NCBI GenBank assembly: GCA_019925105.1
Contig: JAHGAU010000029.1
Span: 620,001 to 684,000 of the forward strand
Origin: Niebla homalea
Lineage: Eukaryota > Ascomycota > Lecanoromycetes > Lecanorales > Ramalinaceae
Length of the DNA stretch: 64,000 nucleotides
Direction: 5' to 3'
Position 1 is the first letter of the stretch; every line of letters begins with the position of its first letter. A program made the position numbers and the translations under genes. Below the pieces are notes generated by a model. The model did no database searches and was not told the origin of the DNA. It was given only the letters and a program-made list of their open reading frames with translations. Of the stretch, positions 1 to 10,215 are shown one piece after another.

Positions 1-1686
1 TTCGAAGTCAGACCATCGACCCTTCCCACTTTTCTCGGGTTGTTGAAGCCAATACGGTGGGGCGGGAGGTAGGGCCTTCTTCCGCTTGGTCTTTCGAGTA
101 GAAGGGATGTCGATATTGGTGCGGGATACGAAGGGCGCGAAAGATATGTTAGCAAGCGGCTCGCTTATCTGAGATCCGATTGACTGCCCTCTCGTATGTT
201 GGCGAGCTGTTGGGGCGGGCGGAGGTGGCGGGGGAGGAGGATATCCGGCAAACGCAGCCTCGGAGACCTCGGCGCCATCCTCCATATCATTTGGCGTTCG
301 CATTTCCAGGTCCATGTCGGTGTTGGGAAAGGTGTTGTTGTCCGGATCAACATCCATCTGATCTACATCGGTGACCGCGGCAGGTATAGCTTGCTGAATG
401 TGCTCTTCTTCATCGTCCTGCTCGTCATCCTGCTCATCGCCCTCGTCTTCTGCCGAATCTGAATCACTGTCACCCATGACTGCCCTCGCCTGAACAGTAG
501 CAAGCAGATCTTGTCCGTGAACAACAGTTGTGACAAGTCGGACAGGGGCATTCTCTGCATCTGAGTCTGCAGCGTGATCGTCCAGGCCGGCTTGACCGAC
601 ATTCCTATTTGAAGCCTCGCTACCAAGTCGCCAAGTCTTCAGGAGTTCTCTGCATATTGTTTGACGCAGAATTCCATGATCATTGCCGACACTACAGCCG
701 GTAATATCGGTCAGCCACTCGACTATGGTCCCACACATTTGCTCTCGGAAGGTGTCTCTGGACGATCGAATGGTCACGGTGATCTTGATTTGCTCAATGA
801 CTTCTGCAATCCTAAGAAGTTCGGGGATGTTTTGGGAATATTCAACAACGCTCCGGCCATAGTCGTTGGTCTCTTCGGCTTTTGCCTTTCCAAAGCTCTT
901 TTTCTGGCGACAAGCCCTAGCGACTTGCACGGCAACTTCGTTCACAGTGTGCTTCTCGTCATTCCACAGAACCAAGGCGTATTCTGGGTTTGGATCGGGG
1001 GTCTCGTCATACCAGACAGATGCCAAGCGGGACGTTTCCTCATCGCTTTGGATACTCTCTTGTGTCCTATGCAATCGAAGATTCTCCGGAGAACAAGATA
1101 TTACGTCGATGAGGTAATCTAGAGCTCTGCCAATCGTCATCCCAATACAAGCTTGCAGGTCTTGCGGCAAACGAGGCTGCTGTGGCTGCTTCTCTGATCT
1201 AGTATGGGGGTTGGGGGTATGGATAGCGCATTCGACAGGCTTGTTGTCCCAGGCCTCCTCATCTCCACAATCGCAACAGCCACTGTTCCCAGAGGACAGC
1301 GAATGTGAGATAGCGTGATCGGTATGATCTGAGGCCTCGAAACAGCGAGTACAGAGAACGACAGTCTCGTCAGATGAGCAGGTCATGCAACGAAATGTAG
1401 AATCTCCAGACTTGAAAATGTGTCCGCACGGTCTTCCGCGGGCTGCCTCAGTATATTCCATTTCCTCCATGAGACCCTGTGCGTCCGAAAGACTCCATTC
1501 AGCCCCATGCTCGGGGACCCTGCCCTTGAAAAGTCCATCCAGATAGTCATCATTCTCTGCTGCTAAGGACCTGAACAAAACGCGTTTCAGGGCCTGACTT
1601 GCATCTTTTGTGTAGCGGAGATTGTGTTGGAAGGGAAATTCGGTGAGGATCTGGCATAATCGCCTCTCATAGCTCTGCACGAGCAT
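1..1686 (-). CDS. UBR1: E3 ubiquitin ligase UBR1 (N-recognin), N-terminal part, truncated by window edge
   Basis: The first 562 residues read without a stop or intron from the ATG at 1686 to base 1; the rest lies outside the window. UBR1 recognises destabilising N-terminal residues and marks the protein for proteasomal breakdown (N-degron pathway, cytosol and nucleus). A UBR box spans about residues 84-160: it opens with GRPCGH, continues with CMTCSSDE and CTRCFEASDH, and closes with SGCCDCGD and CAIHTP, giving the Cys/His zinc ligands of the family. A ClpS-like region follows (YALVLWNDEKHTVNEV, about residue 225), the second N-degron pocket. An acidic low-complexity stretch encoded near 400-480 separates it from the rest. 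The RING and autoinhibitory domains would be off-window. Divergent from PYM. Confidence 0.93.
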   Translation of the reverse strand, partial: MLVQSYERRLCQILTEFPFQHNLRYTKDASQALKRVLFRSLAAENDDYLDGLFKGRVPEHGAEWSLSDAQGLMEEMEYTEAARGRPCGHIFKSGDSTFRCMTCSSDETVVLCTRCFEASDHTDHAISHSLSSGNSGCCDCGDEEAWDNKPVECAIHTPNPHTRSEKQPQQPRLPQDLQACIGMTIGRALDYLIDVISCSPENLRLHRTQESIQSDEETSRLASVWYDETPDPNPEYALVLWNDEKHTVNEVAVQVARACRQKKSFGKAKAEETNDYGRSVVEYSQNIPELLRIAEVIEQIKITVTIRSSRDTFREQMCGTIVEWLTDITGCSVGNDHGILRQTICRELLKTWRLGSEASNRNVGQAGLDDHAADSDAENAPVRLVTTVVHGQDLLATVQARAVMGDSDSDSAEDEGDEQDDEQDDEEEHIQQAIPAAVTDVDQMDVDPDNNTFPNTDMDLEMRTPNDMEDGAEVSEAAFAGYPPPPPPPPAPTARQHTRGQSIGSQISEPLANISFAPFVSRTNIDIPSTRKTKRKKALPPAPPYWLQQPEKSGKGRWSDFE

Positions 1687-3033
1687 GGCTGAGTGAGGAT
1701 CACAATGACAAGATGCTATTGATGGGTGAATCACTCAGAAGAAGGATATACCGCCCATGATCCATATATTACGGGCAGATCCTCAATTGAAGCACGGTGC
1801 AAAGCGCCTAGGAATTATCAGATAGTCTAGATATGCTTTACTCTACGCTATAGGTTTGGAGATGGACAGCATTTGATGGGTCTTGGCAACGTCATCTGAT
1901 CTTCTCTGCCGCGACACATACGGGAGCAATCATGTAAGAAGCCATGGCAGGACTTTTGATTGAAAACCAAAAGCATTATTTGGCATTTGGGAAGTGCTTG
2001 TAAAGGTGGTGCCTGACTAGTGACTACCTTAGTCTACTATTCCTCAGTCGGCTTTCAGATCTGTGGAGATCCATCATCTACGCAATGATCGCAAAGGCCT
2101 TGGAAGCTGGGAACCCTTCCGTAGCAACGACATGAATACATTTGGCGAGGGTCTCACGGTACAGGGCCATTGCCCAATACTGTCAAGAGCCCTCCGGACT
2201 ACCAGCACCGCTCTGCCATCACTCCTCGCTTTCCACGTATCTGTACTTTATATCCTTCCATTGCCGCTTGAAGAGCATTAGTCACGGTCACAGGCACACT
2301 CTGTCGGTTGCACACGTACGCCCTTGTTGTTCCAATCCCAGAATCTGGTAAGAGTCTGGTCAAAGCCACTGTGGGTGATTTTAATCATTGCTCTGTCGTG
2401 AAGGGGTTGGTATAACCCACATCTCAAATGCAAAGGCGCCGGCAAAAACGGTGGCAAGGAAGACGGTATTTTGGCGGAAGATAGTGCTGGAAACGGGTCA
2501 GTTGGGAATCCAATTTCAAGACCGGCGAGTAGCTTGCTTGTAGAGGCTGTTCGAGATCTGTCCAGGCATATTGTCAGCGATGCGCTTCACTCTTGTGCAG
2601 CTACTCACACCGGGCATCGTGAAAGGTTCTCGGGGACCAATGCGCAATGCAAGTTCTAGGAGGGGATGGGTTTTGTTGGTGCTTTGCTTGCGGTGGAAAG
2701 AAGCTGCGTTCTGTTGCCCGACTCGCTGGGTGAGTAGTGAGGCTGAAATTCTTGGCCGCGGGATGGCGGGATGACGGGAAGCCGTTGACCGCTGCCCTCG
2801 TGCCTTCCATTTTTGCGTCACTCAATGATGCGAACCCTCGGTGAGAATTCAGTGAATTCGCAATTGCAAATGCTCCCAACACTCATGACTCTGTCTTCTA
2901 ACTTTGACACTATGGGATGAGATGTCTGTGAGAGAAGCCCCATAGACCGAAAAGGACCTTGGTAGGGTGTTTTGGCGAGTTATTTGTGGCCTCGTGCTTG
3001 GTCCCTGGTGGCCTGGTCTTCAGACTCTACACT
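1687..3033. other. Intergenic, divergent UBR1 / PYM upstream region
   Basis: About 1.35 kb between two divergent starts. The open frames in it are short, unlike any family I know, and lack splice partners. It presumably holds both promoters and 5' leaders; I cannot assign individual sites. Confidence 0.6.
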
Positions 3034-3720
3034 ATGCCCACTCCAGTCCCGCCACCAATGGCTCCAAACTCTGGTATCAAGACCAGTTCATCAGGAGACA
3101 GGCACATCCCCCAGTCTGTCCGTGCTGATGGCTCCTTGCGTAAAGAAATCAAGATTCGTCCAGGCTACCGGCCTCCAGAAGACGTTGAGATTTACAAGAA
3201 TCGTACCGCAGAGACATGGAAGACAAGAGGCTCTGGAGGCATACCAGGCGCCGATGGAATCAAAGACGCCCAGGATACAGGCGAAGGCGTCAAGGGAAAG
3301 AATGCTAAGAGGAGAGAAGCAAGGAAGAAAGCTAAAGCTGCAGATGGAGACGAAGGGGTCAATGGGGTCGATGTTGGTGGCGCATCTCTCAAACATGGAC
3401 GCCAATCGAAAGCGGCTTTGGATTCTGAACCCTCCAACACCCTCGTCGAGCCAGCCATAAAGGCAGACAAATTGACGCCTGCCGCCGCGCCAGAGGCTGA
3501 GGGCCAGCAACAGATTACTGCGGAAGCAGATGAGAAGCAAGCGAGGAACCTCAAGAAGAAGCTTCGACAGGCCAGAGAGCTCAAAGACAAAAAAGAGTCT
3601 GGCGAGTCCTTACTGCCAGAACAATTTGCCAAGGTCATCAAGATACAGGAGCTGATAAGACAGCTTGATGCACTAGGCTTTGACGGTGACGGAAACAAGA
3701 AAGCGGAGGACACTCCTTGA
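3034..3720 (+). CDS. PYM1: PYM homolog (partner of Y14-Mago, exon-junction-complex disassembly factor)
   Basis: A single-exon gene of 228 residues. PYM binds the Mago-Y14 heterodimer and helps strip exon junction complexes from spliced mRNA at the ribosome. The family signature is the N-terminal Mago-binding segment, visible at about residues 15-45 as RHIPQSVRADGSLRKE followed by IRPGYRPPEDVEIYKNR. The rest is charged: a Lys/Arg-rich stretch around residues 85-105 and a C-terminal predicted helix near EQFAKVIKIQELIRQLDAL, the usual PYM tail. The frame is open for 25 codons upstream, but the ATG at 3034 is the first in a good context and puts the Mago-binding segment where the family has it. 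It converges on HEM14. Confidence 0.88.
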   Translation: MPTPVPPPMAPNSGIKTSSSGDRHIPQSVRADGSLRKEIKIRPGYRPPEDVEIYKNRTAETWKTRGSGGIPGADGIKDAQDTGEGVKGKNAKRREARKKAKAADGDEGVNGVDVGGASLKHGRQSKAALDSEPSNTLVEPAIKADKLTPAAAPEAEGQQQITAEADEKQARNLKKKLRQARELKDKKESGESLLPEQFAKVIKIQELIRQLDALGFDGDGNKKAEDTP

Positions 3721-4009
3721 AGACTCGATTCGTGTTTCGTCGTATCAGCTTAAGCACCATTCGCTGATCTCGTACATTCGATACCATCACCATTGGCACC
3801 TTGATAGCATGATCAGAATTTGTTTTCTGCCCCTGGGGACCTGAAGCTAGAAGTGCTATCAATAGCAGTATCGCCAGCAGACTCCGTTAATAGCAGTATC
3901 TCGTCCGCGAATGGCACTCAAGCAATGCCACACATTCCCAGTCTTGGTGGGTCTTGGTGAAATGCCTTCAGATCCTGCCAGGTTCGGCGAGCCTCCAATG
4001 CGCTTGCTT

Positions 4010-6000
4010 TCAGCTAGTTTTGGCCATATCAGGAGGCCACCAGCTCCACTTTCTCCCGCCAATGAAGCCATCGAGACCAGTCTTGGCTCTTCCATCCATC
4101 AGACCTTGAACAGTGTCCCTTGCAGCTCTTACACAATCGTTAAGGCCGACGCCTGTATAACTATTGCCTGCCACTCTCACTCGGCCACTGAATCTTTGCT
4201 CCAGCGCCTCGCTGAGATCGGCCATTCGGTCTTCGTGTCCAACAACATATTGCGGAATACAATTTTTCTGGAGACTTACCCGCGCAGCCTTCGGCTTGGT
4301 ATCAATTGACAAATGACGCCTCAGTATCGCTTGAGCCAATCTGGATCCTTGTTCTTCGTCCGGGTAATCGGTCCAGCCATCCCACCAGTGACCACCAAGC
4401 ATGACAGTAACTTTTGTGCCCTCCACAAGGTCCTGCCCAATGGTGGCATCCGTATCGAAGATTACTCCTAGAGCCATCTCCGGGTTTTGTTCGTAAGGGA
4501 GCGAACGAGGAAGGAGATATCCGAAGCCATGGACAGGGAGGATGTGTGGGTCTGAATAGAAGAGATTGACCACCATTACTGTGACGAATGGGGTCATAGC
4601 AAGCTTTTGGGAGACATCCTGGTCTTGTATCTGGTTGGCAAGAGAGGTACTAGAAGTAGTCGAAACAACGTGACTAAATTCCCAACGTTCGGATTTACTT
4701 CGAGAGCTTGCATTTCGCGTCGTGAACTCAACCTGCTTTACAATCAGCAAGGTTAGGATCTCTCTGGGGTTACGTGCTTTCAGAAGAGACAAGGCAGAAC
4801 ATTGCTGGAAAAAGATGTATATCAAACATTCTTACCTTGGATCCCTCCGTCTGAAACCTCAAACCCAGATCACTTACAAATGTATTCTTACACAAGGAAA
4901 CATTTGCCGCTTCCTCCAACCTCTTCTCCAACCTGTCCCCCAATTCACCAAGTCCCCCCTGAAAGGTAAAAACACTACTCTTCCTTGCCCCCTCATCCAA
5001 ATACCGGTCCGCACCGTAAACCGGGTTCCGATAATCCCGAATGGTATCAAAGTCCTCGTCACTCATCGGCCTCAGCCCGCCGAACATCTGATCCAGCATT
5101 CCTCGCATGATAGATCCATGCCTTCCCTCAATATGCCACAAACTCGGTAAGATTGTCTTCGCGCTCAACTTATAAATATCACCCGCGTAAATCCCATGAA
5201 ACACGGCAGAAACGATATTATCCGCTACATCCTTGCCAAACCTACGGGAGATGAAAGAGCCGATAGATTCGTCTACTAAGCTGTCCGGGCGGCGTGGCCG
5301 AGTCACCTCAGAGAGAGTGTTGCTGATGGCATTGTCGAAGAGGGGCTCCCGCCAGATGGTACCAATGCGTTTCAGGATGCTGGTGCCCGAGCTGGGGAGC
5401 CGGACCAGGTGATCGGGGTAGTAGATGTAGCGGTTCTGGGCGGCAACGGAGGTTTTGGAGGTGCTGAGGAGGCGGGATTCGAGGTCGAGGGCTCTTACCT
5501 GAGCTTGACATCAATAAAACAAACATACTCTGTGTGGAGCTATGGTAGGTATAGAATGAAGCTGGTCTTGTAAAGCAGGAAGAGAGATACAGCAATAAAG
5601 CACGCGCGCTGGTGGTACTACACAGTTGACATACCAGGTCCAACGTAATGAGCCCATTCGGCACACTCGGCCTCAACGTCCTGGGTCCACCTTCAAATAC
5701 CACTTTACCGTTACCCACGTCCACGGAGGAGGAATTCAGCCACCCGCCAAGACGCGAACTGCCTTCGAAAAGAACGATGCGTGTTGATTTGGGGAGGGCT
5801 TTGCTTAGATAGTAGGCTGTCGACAGGCCGGTGATGCCTCCGCCAATGACAGCGACATCAGTGATGTCCGGGTTTGGGGGTGTGCGTTGTGTTGAAACGG
5901 GACGGCGGAGACAATGATGTGATGGGCGCGTGTAGCAATACTTCAGTATACTCTCAAATTTATTAACGGAGCTTTCGAGGCTCCTTGCATGTCCAGCCAT
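4010..6000 (-). CDS. HEM14: Protoporphyrinogen oxidase, mitochondrial haem biosynthesis
   Basis: Three exons: 6000-5635, 5498-4836 and 4732-4010, giving 583 residues; introns of 136 and 103 bases, both phase 0. The enzyme oxidises protoporphyrinogen IX to protoporphyrin IX, the step before ferrochelatase, on the mitochondrial inner membrane with FAD. The N-terminus is basic and Ser/Arg-rich, fitting a mitochondrial presequence. The FAD-binding dinucleotide motif VAVIGGGITGLSTAYYL is at about residues 49-65, followed by LFEGSSRLGGW, and the C-terminal FAD-contact segment is VAGNSYTGVGLNDC. NRYIYYPDHLVRLP and YAGDIYKLS are typical of the family. The frame is open upstream of 6000, but no earlier ATG is in frame. 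The 289 bases to PYM are a convergent 3' region. Confidence 0.94.
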
Positions 6001-6432
6001 CAAGTCCGCAGGGTCTTCTCCAATACTGGACAAGTATGTTGGATGGCAGGGTCAACAATGCTTTATTAAAGGAATCCTCATCTTCAATAATGTACGTCAC
6101 CACGATTTAGTAAGTCAGGGGCAGTAGGACTAGTTAGCACACGAAGGAGATATGCAACGATTGCAAGGATTTGCTTGTTAGCACTGGATCTGTTCACGAT
6201 TGCAAATCTTTGATTCAGGTGGATGTGAGTATCATGTTTCAACTCAAAATCGGGTCTCGTTCGCTGATATAACGTCAAAGCGCCAATCCCTTGTTTTCCA
6301 CCAACGCCAAACAATGCCTTTCACAACGGCCTCTATGTACAATCGTGCGCAGACCCATGCTCCAGGACCACGCAGTCGTTTCCATTTGTGGTGTTACACT
6401 TATCGTTTGAGCCATTTCCGCTTTCAGAACAT
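6001..6432. other. Intergenic, upstream of HEM14 and downstream of NAB2
   Basis: 432 bases between two tandem minus-strand genes: the HEM14 promoter and leader plus the NAB2 3' end. I see no gene and no clear regulatory site. Confidence 0.6.
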
Positions 6433-8082
6433 TCATGCGACCACCTCTGCTGAATGTTGGCTACCCCCCCTCCTCTGGTTATCCACTGCCGCTTCTGCGA
6501 CCTCCGCGGCCTCGCCAACCACCAACTCTTCTTCGCCCATGTTATCGTCAATAAATTTCCGTTCACTGACATGCTCTTTCTCCTGATCCGCTGTCCACAC
6601 TTTGTCCCCATACTTACCCCGCTTCTGGCCCTCAGCATGCTTGTAAGGACATTCGGGGTTCAAGCATGGGTTGAATTTGCACATGATGTTCACGTGGGTG
6701 AACTTGCAGCCTTCCCTGTTGCAATCCGCCCCATTCTTGCACATCGGCATGGTCGGATGTCTGAATGGACATGAGGTGTTGGTACAATTGGGAAAGAACT
6801 TGCAGTCTTGCTCCGAAGCATGCGCAACTCTCTGAAAGGGCGAAGGATGCCGGCCAACGCACTTTTTATTCTTGCACGCGGCTCCAAACGGACAGGTGTC
6901 GTGAAAATCGATGGTTGTGCCGGCTGGGGCGGCTGGGGACTGGTGAGCAAATGGGCAGTCCTTCTTGGTACACTTGAGGTTGAATTTGCAGACGGTCTCG
7001 TGTGGATTCTCGTTCGGTTGAGAGCTTTCGACTTCCATAGATGAGGATATATCACCGTTGCCCATTTGGTGGTCGCCATTGGTTGTTGGAGGTTTTCGGT
7101 GGGAATTGAAAGTATTACCATTTCTGGAATTGTTGAAAGCATTTGGTCTGTGGGGATTCCCTTCAACCCTGTCAAAGAGCGATCGTCCTTGCGGCTGCCC
7201 ACCACCATTCTGGAAAGCCGGATTGATGGCTGGTTGGACCATTCCCTGCATCTGTGGAGGCATTATTTGAGCCATCATCTGAGCCTGCTGTTCGAACATA
7301 GCCATCAGTTGCATCTGTTGTTGAGGTGTCATCTGCATCATGCCCCCATTGGCCATGTTGCCATTCTGCCCTCCCATCTGCCTGCCATTCGGTTGCATGC
7401 GCGGTCCTCGTGGTGGGTCACTCCGAGGTCCTTTGGGAGTCTGTCGTCCATGCATGTTTATCCGCTCCGTACCTTGTTGTGATCGAACTCGATGTAGTGG
7501 GGTCTCGTTTGACCGATCCATCGCCTTTGATAGCTGGCTTATCATACGCTTGTTGCCGACACCTGGCTTAGACCCGCTGCGCATTGACTTGGGGCCTGTC
7601 GGGCTGGATCAAAAGAGTTAGCTAGTACAATCGAAGCCTCTAGGAGCAAGAGATGCATACATTACACCATCTTGAACGTCTTCCATCGCTTCTGACATCG
7701 TAGCATCTCCAGGCCCTGCCTCACCTGCTTGTCTCAAAGCTGCTCCTCTTATAGAAGCGCCTTGCTCTTCTTCCTGTTCGGGCTGCGTTTGCGTTGATGT
7801 GACGCCGTTCAGTTGCTGGTTCAGCAGCTCTGCCTGGTCGAACAGCCATGTTGCGAATTCAGTCGGTTTTGTATCCTCCGGCGGTAAGCTCAACAGATCA
7901 GCCGAAAGCTCGGCCGCTATTTGCTCTTGTGTCTTGCCATTAACAAGCATGAGTATGATATATTCACCCAGTGCCGAATCGTCGAGGCCTCCGTTTGCCC
8001 AGCCAGTCTCCATCAACTTCGTCTGGACAGCATTTCCTAGCGCGTCCGCCAAGGGGGTGTTGAGAGCGACCTCCACAGCCAT
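6433..8082 (-). CDS. NAB2: Nuclear poly(A)-binding protein NAB2 / ZC3H14 family
   Basis: Two exons, 8082-7661 and 7603-6433, with a 57-base intron; 530 residues. NAB2 binds poly(A) tails in the nucleus, limits tail length and helps mRNA export. The N-terminal 100 residues match the PWI-like helical fold (ADALGNAVQTKLMETGW, LGEYIILMLVNGKTQEQI). The middle is Met/Gln-rich (MTPQQQMQLMAMFEQQ), as in other NAB2 proteins. The C-terminal third has five tandem CCCH fingers, mostly C-x5-C-x4-C-x3-H: CKFNLKCTKKDCPFAH, CPFGAACKNKKCVGRH, CKFFPNCTNTSCPFRH, CKNGADCNREGCKFTH and the shorter CKFNPCLNPECPYKH. That spacing is the NAB2 type and not the TTP type. Divergent from PRE2. Confidence 0.92.
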
Positions 8083-8583
8083 AGTAAGATCCCAGCAGGC
8101 GGACTGCCTTTTCTTAGTAGATGGGTGATTGGAAGTGCCTCAATTCACAGCTGTGGTGTTGGCCGGTCGTTTGTCTGGAGCCAAAGGTAAGGAGGGCAGA
8201 GGATTATGACCGCGTGTGTTGAGAAGGATTGTTGAGGCACTCGAGGCAACCAGTCATTCAGTCTTCGTCAAAGGTGTATTGCGGTGAGTCCGGGGGTTGG
8301 GAGTCTGGGCAGTACGTCCGTAGCTTCTTTGATGCTAGTTCTTAGTGCGCGCTGCAAGAAATGTCATTAGTCAGCTGAAGCTTGGCACAGCTTGGCGCAG
8401 AATCGCGCGACGCAATCTCCTTGCCTGCAAGTGAGCAGCAGCAGTTAATGCTGTCATTCTCTACCTCACTTTCGTTATTCCCTCTTTGCGCTACCTTCTT
8501 CGACATCCCACTTCTAATCCGCCTTCGCCTTTTTGAGTGTTTCCTCACCTTCTCTCGATAGACCTTCTTCCACTTCTTGTATT
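8083..8583. other. Intergenic, divergent NAB2 / PRE2 upstream region
   Basis: 501 bases between two divergent starts. I looked for the proteasome control element GGTGGCAAA on both strands and did not find an exact copy. No gene seen. Confidence 0.6.
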
Positions 8584-9602
8584 ATGGACACCTTAGTCTC
8601 GGCGTACAGCCGGCCAGCATTCGAGGACGAGGGCTACTCATCCGATGAACAGCATGAGCTTGTGCAAGCAGCACCTTCATTATCCCTGAAGTTTGCCATG
8701 CCCCCTATTGCAAATGTGAGCATCCTGAAAGCTCCGGTGTCGATGAGAAAGCTCTGACCCTAGATGAATTAGCCCTCCTCTTTCCTCCGCGCCCTCACAG
8801 ACGATCACGCCAACCCAGACTGCCCGATAAAGCTCGCTCACGGCACAACGACACTTGCATTTCGCTTTCAGGGTGGCATAATCGTCGCGACAGACTCAAG
8901 AGCTACAGCTGGGAATTGGATAGCCAGTCAAACGGTCAAGAAAATCATTGAGATCAATAGCTGCTTGCTAGGGACGATGGCAGGCGGTGCAGCGGTAGGT
9001 TCAGCGCTTTATCTTGATCTCGCGGGTACAAGCCAAACCTAAATCCTCATAGGACTGCCAATATTGGCTGGCATATCTAGGTATGCAATGTCGCCTGCAC
9101 GAGCTTCGCCATAAACGCCGGATATCTGTTGCAGCTGCGTCAAAGATTCTGTCCAACTTGGTCTATGAGTACAAGGGCATGGGCCTGAGCATGGGGACGA
9201 TGTGCGCGGGAGTGACGCCGCAAGAAGGCCCGGCATTATACTACATCGACTCAGACGGCACTCGGCTGGCTGGCAACCTCTTCTGCGTGGGGTCTGGACA
9301 GACTTTCGCATATGGCGTCCTCGATGCTGAGTACAGTTACGAACTGAAAGAAGATGAAGCCTTGGAGCTTGGGAGGAGGAGCATCCTTGCAGCCACACAC
9401 AGGGACGCCTTTTCTGGAGGCTTCATCAATCTTTACCATGTGAAGGAAGATGGCTGGGTGAAACATGGCTTCAATGTGGGAGAATATCCTGATTTGAGCA
9501 TTTTGACAACTTTCGCTGACGTCTTATCAGGATACAAACCCAATATTCTGGAAGACCAAGTTGGAAAAGGGGGAATTCAGCAATGTGACGGCGAATCTGT
9601 AA
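8584..9602 (+). CDS. PRE2: 20S proteasome subunit beta 5 (chymotrypsin-like)
   Basis: Four exons: 8584-8715, 8773-8994, 9053-9475 and 9531-9602, giving 282 residues; introns of 57, 58 and 55 bases. This catalytic subunit cuts after hydrophobic residues. The propeptide ends in [14 protein letters not shown], and the mature chain begins at the Thr after Gly in [12 protein letters not shown], so the nucleophile Thr1 is intact. The catalytic Lys33 region ([10 protein letters not shown]) and [13 protein letters not shown] are conserved. The last exon is short and restores the expected tail [16 protein letters not shown]. For intron 1 an acceptor at 8800 would break the frame, while 8772 keeps it open and gives the conserved propeptide. 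Confidence 0.95.
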
Positions 9603-10215
9603 CCTGATCTTAATTTGAGAGAGTCGTTTGGCCGCTGGATCTGAGGTAGTCGAAGGGCTTGCATTTGGACGGCGCTGAGGCTTCTTTGAGCCTGTGTACT
9701 CCTATGTTCCGTGTCCCACAGTGGACTAGCTGAAGCGCATTCTGGTCGGAAGTTCCCCACAAAGGGACATGGCTTTTTTAGGATTTGACAATCAGGAAGA
9801 AGCTTTTGTCCAACGCTTTTAGCTGGTCCCCAATCGCCCCCAAGCTTTCCACCCGCCAGCAACCCGAGACCTCCCCCCGCATTTTCCCAAGGCCGCAATC
9901 TGCAGCCTTTGGAAAATTCTTCGTCACGCGCCAGGCCGCCAGTACGGAGGTAGGACTTGTATCTAAGGTAATCCGTACCTTAGTATTCTAGCTGCAGCAT
10001 CATGCCCTTGACCGGTTGACCCACCTATGATACCGCGTGGTCTGATTGCAGCTGCATCTTGCGAATCCTGCGAATCCTTCGCCTCTCGTCCATCATGGGT
10101 TTAATTCCTTCATCTAGACCGCCTGTCAATCCTCTTTTCACCTCCATTAATCTTATGACTTGCCCATTCAGCTGTGGATGCGAACATTCCTTAACCCTCT
10201 TTTCTTTTCGCCGCC
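9603..10215. other. Intergenic between PRE2 and the MFS transporter
   Basis: 613 bases: the PRE2 3' end and the transporter promoter. The second half is pyrimidine-rich close to the start codon. It contains the inverted repeat listed separately at 9963-9983. No gene seen. Confidence 0.6.
9963..9983. repeat. Perfect 8-base inverted repeat with 5-base loop
   Basis: CTAAGGTA, then ATCCG, then TACCTTAG. The arms are exact reverse complements. It lies about 230 bases upstream of the transporter start. It could be an operator-like site or chance; fragments such as ACCTTAG also occur in other intergenic stretches here (near 2020 and 46310). Confidence 0.5.

Noticed and set aside
661..1122. A 153-codon plus-strand open frame
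   Set aside because: It is antisense to the continuous UBR1 frame, which has clear domains.
8716..8800. Acceptor at 8800 for the first PRE2 intron
   Set aside because: It puts a stop ten codons into exon 2; the acceptor at 8772 keeps the frame and gives the conserved propeptide end.
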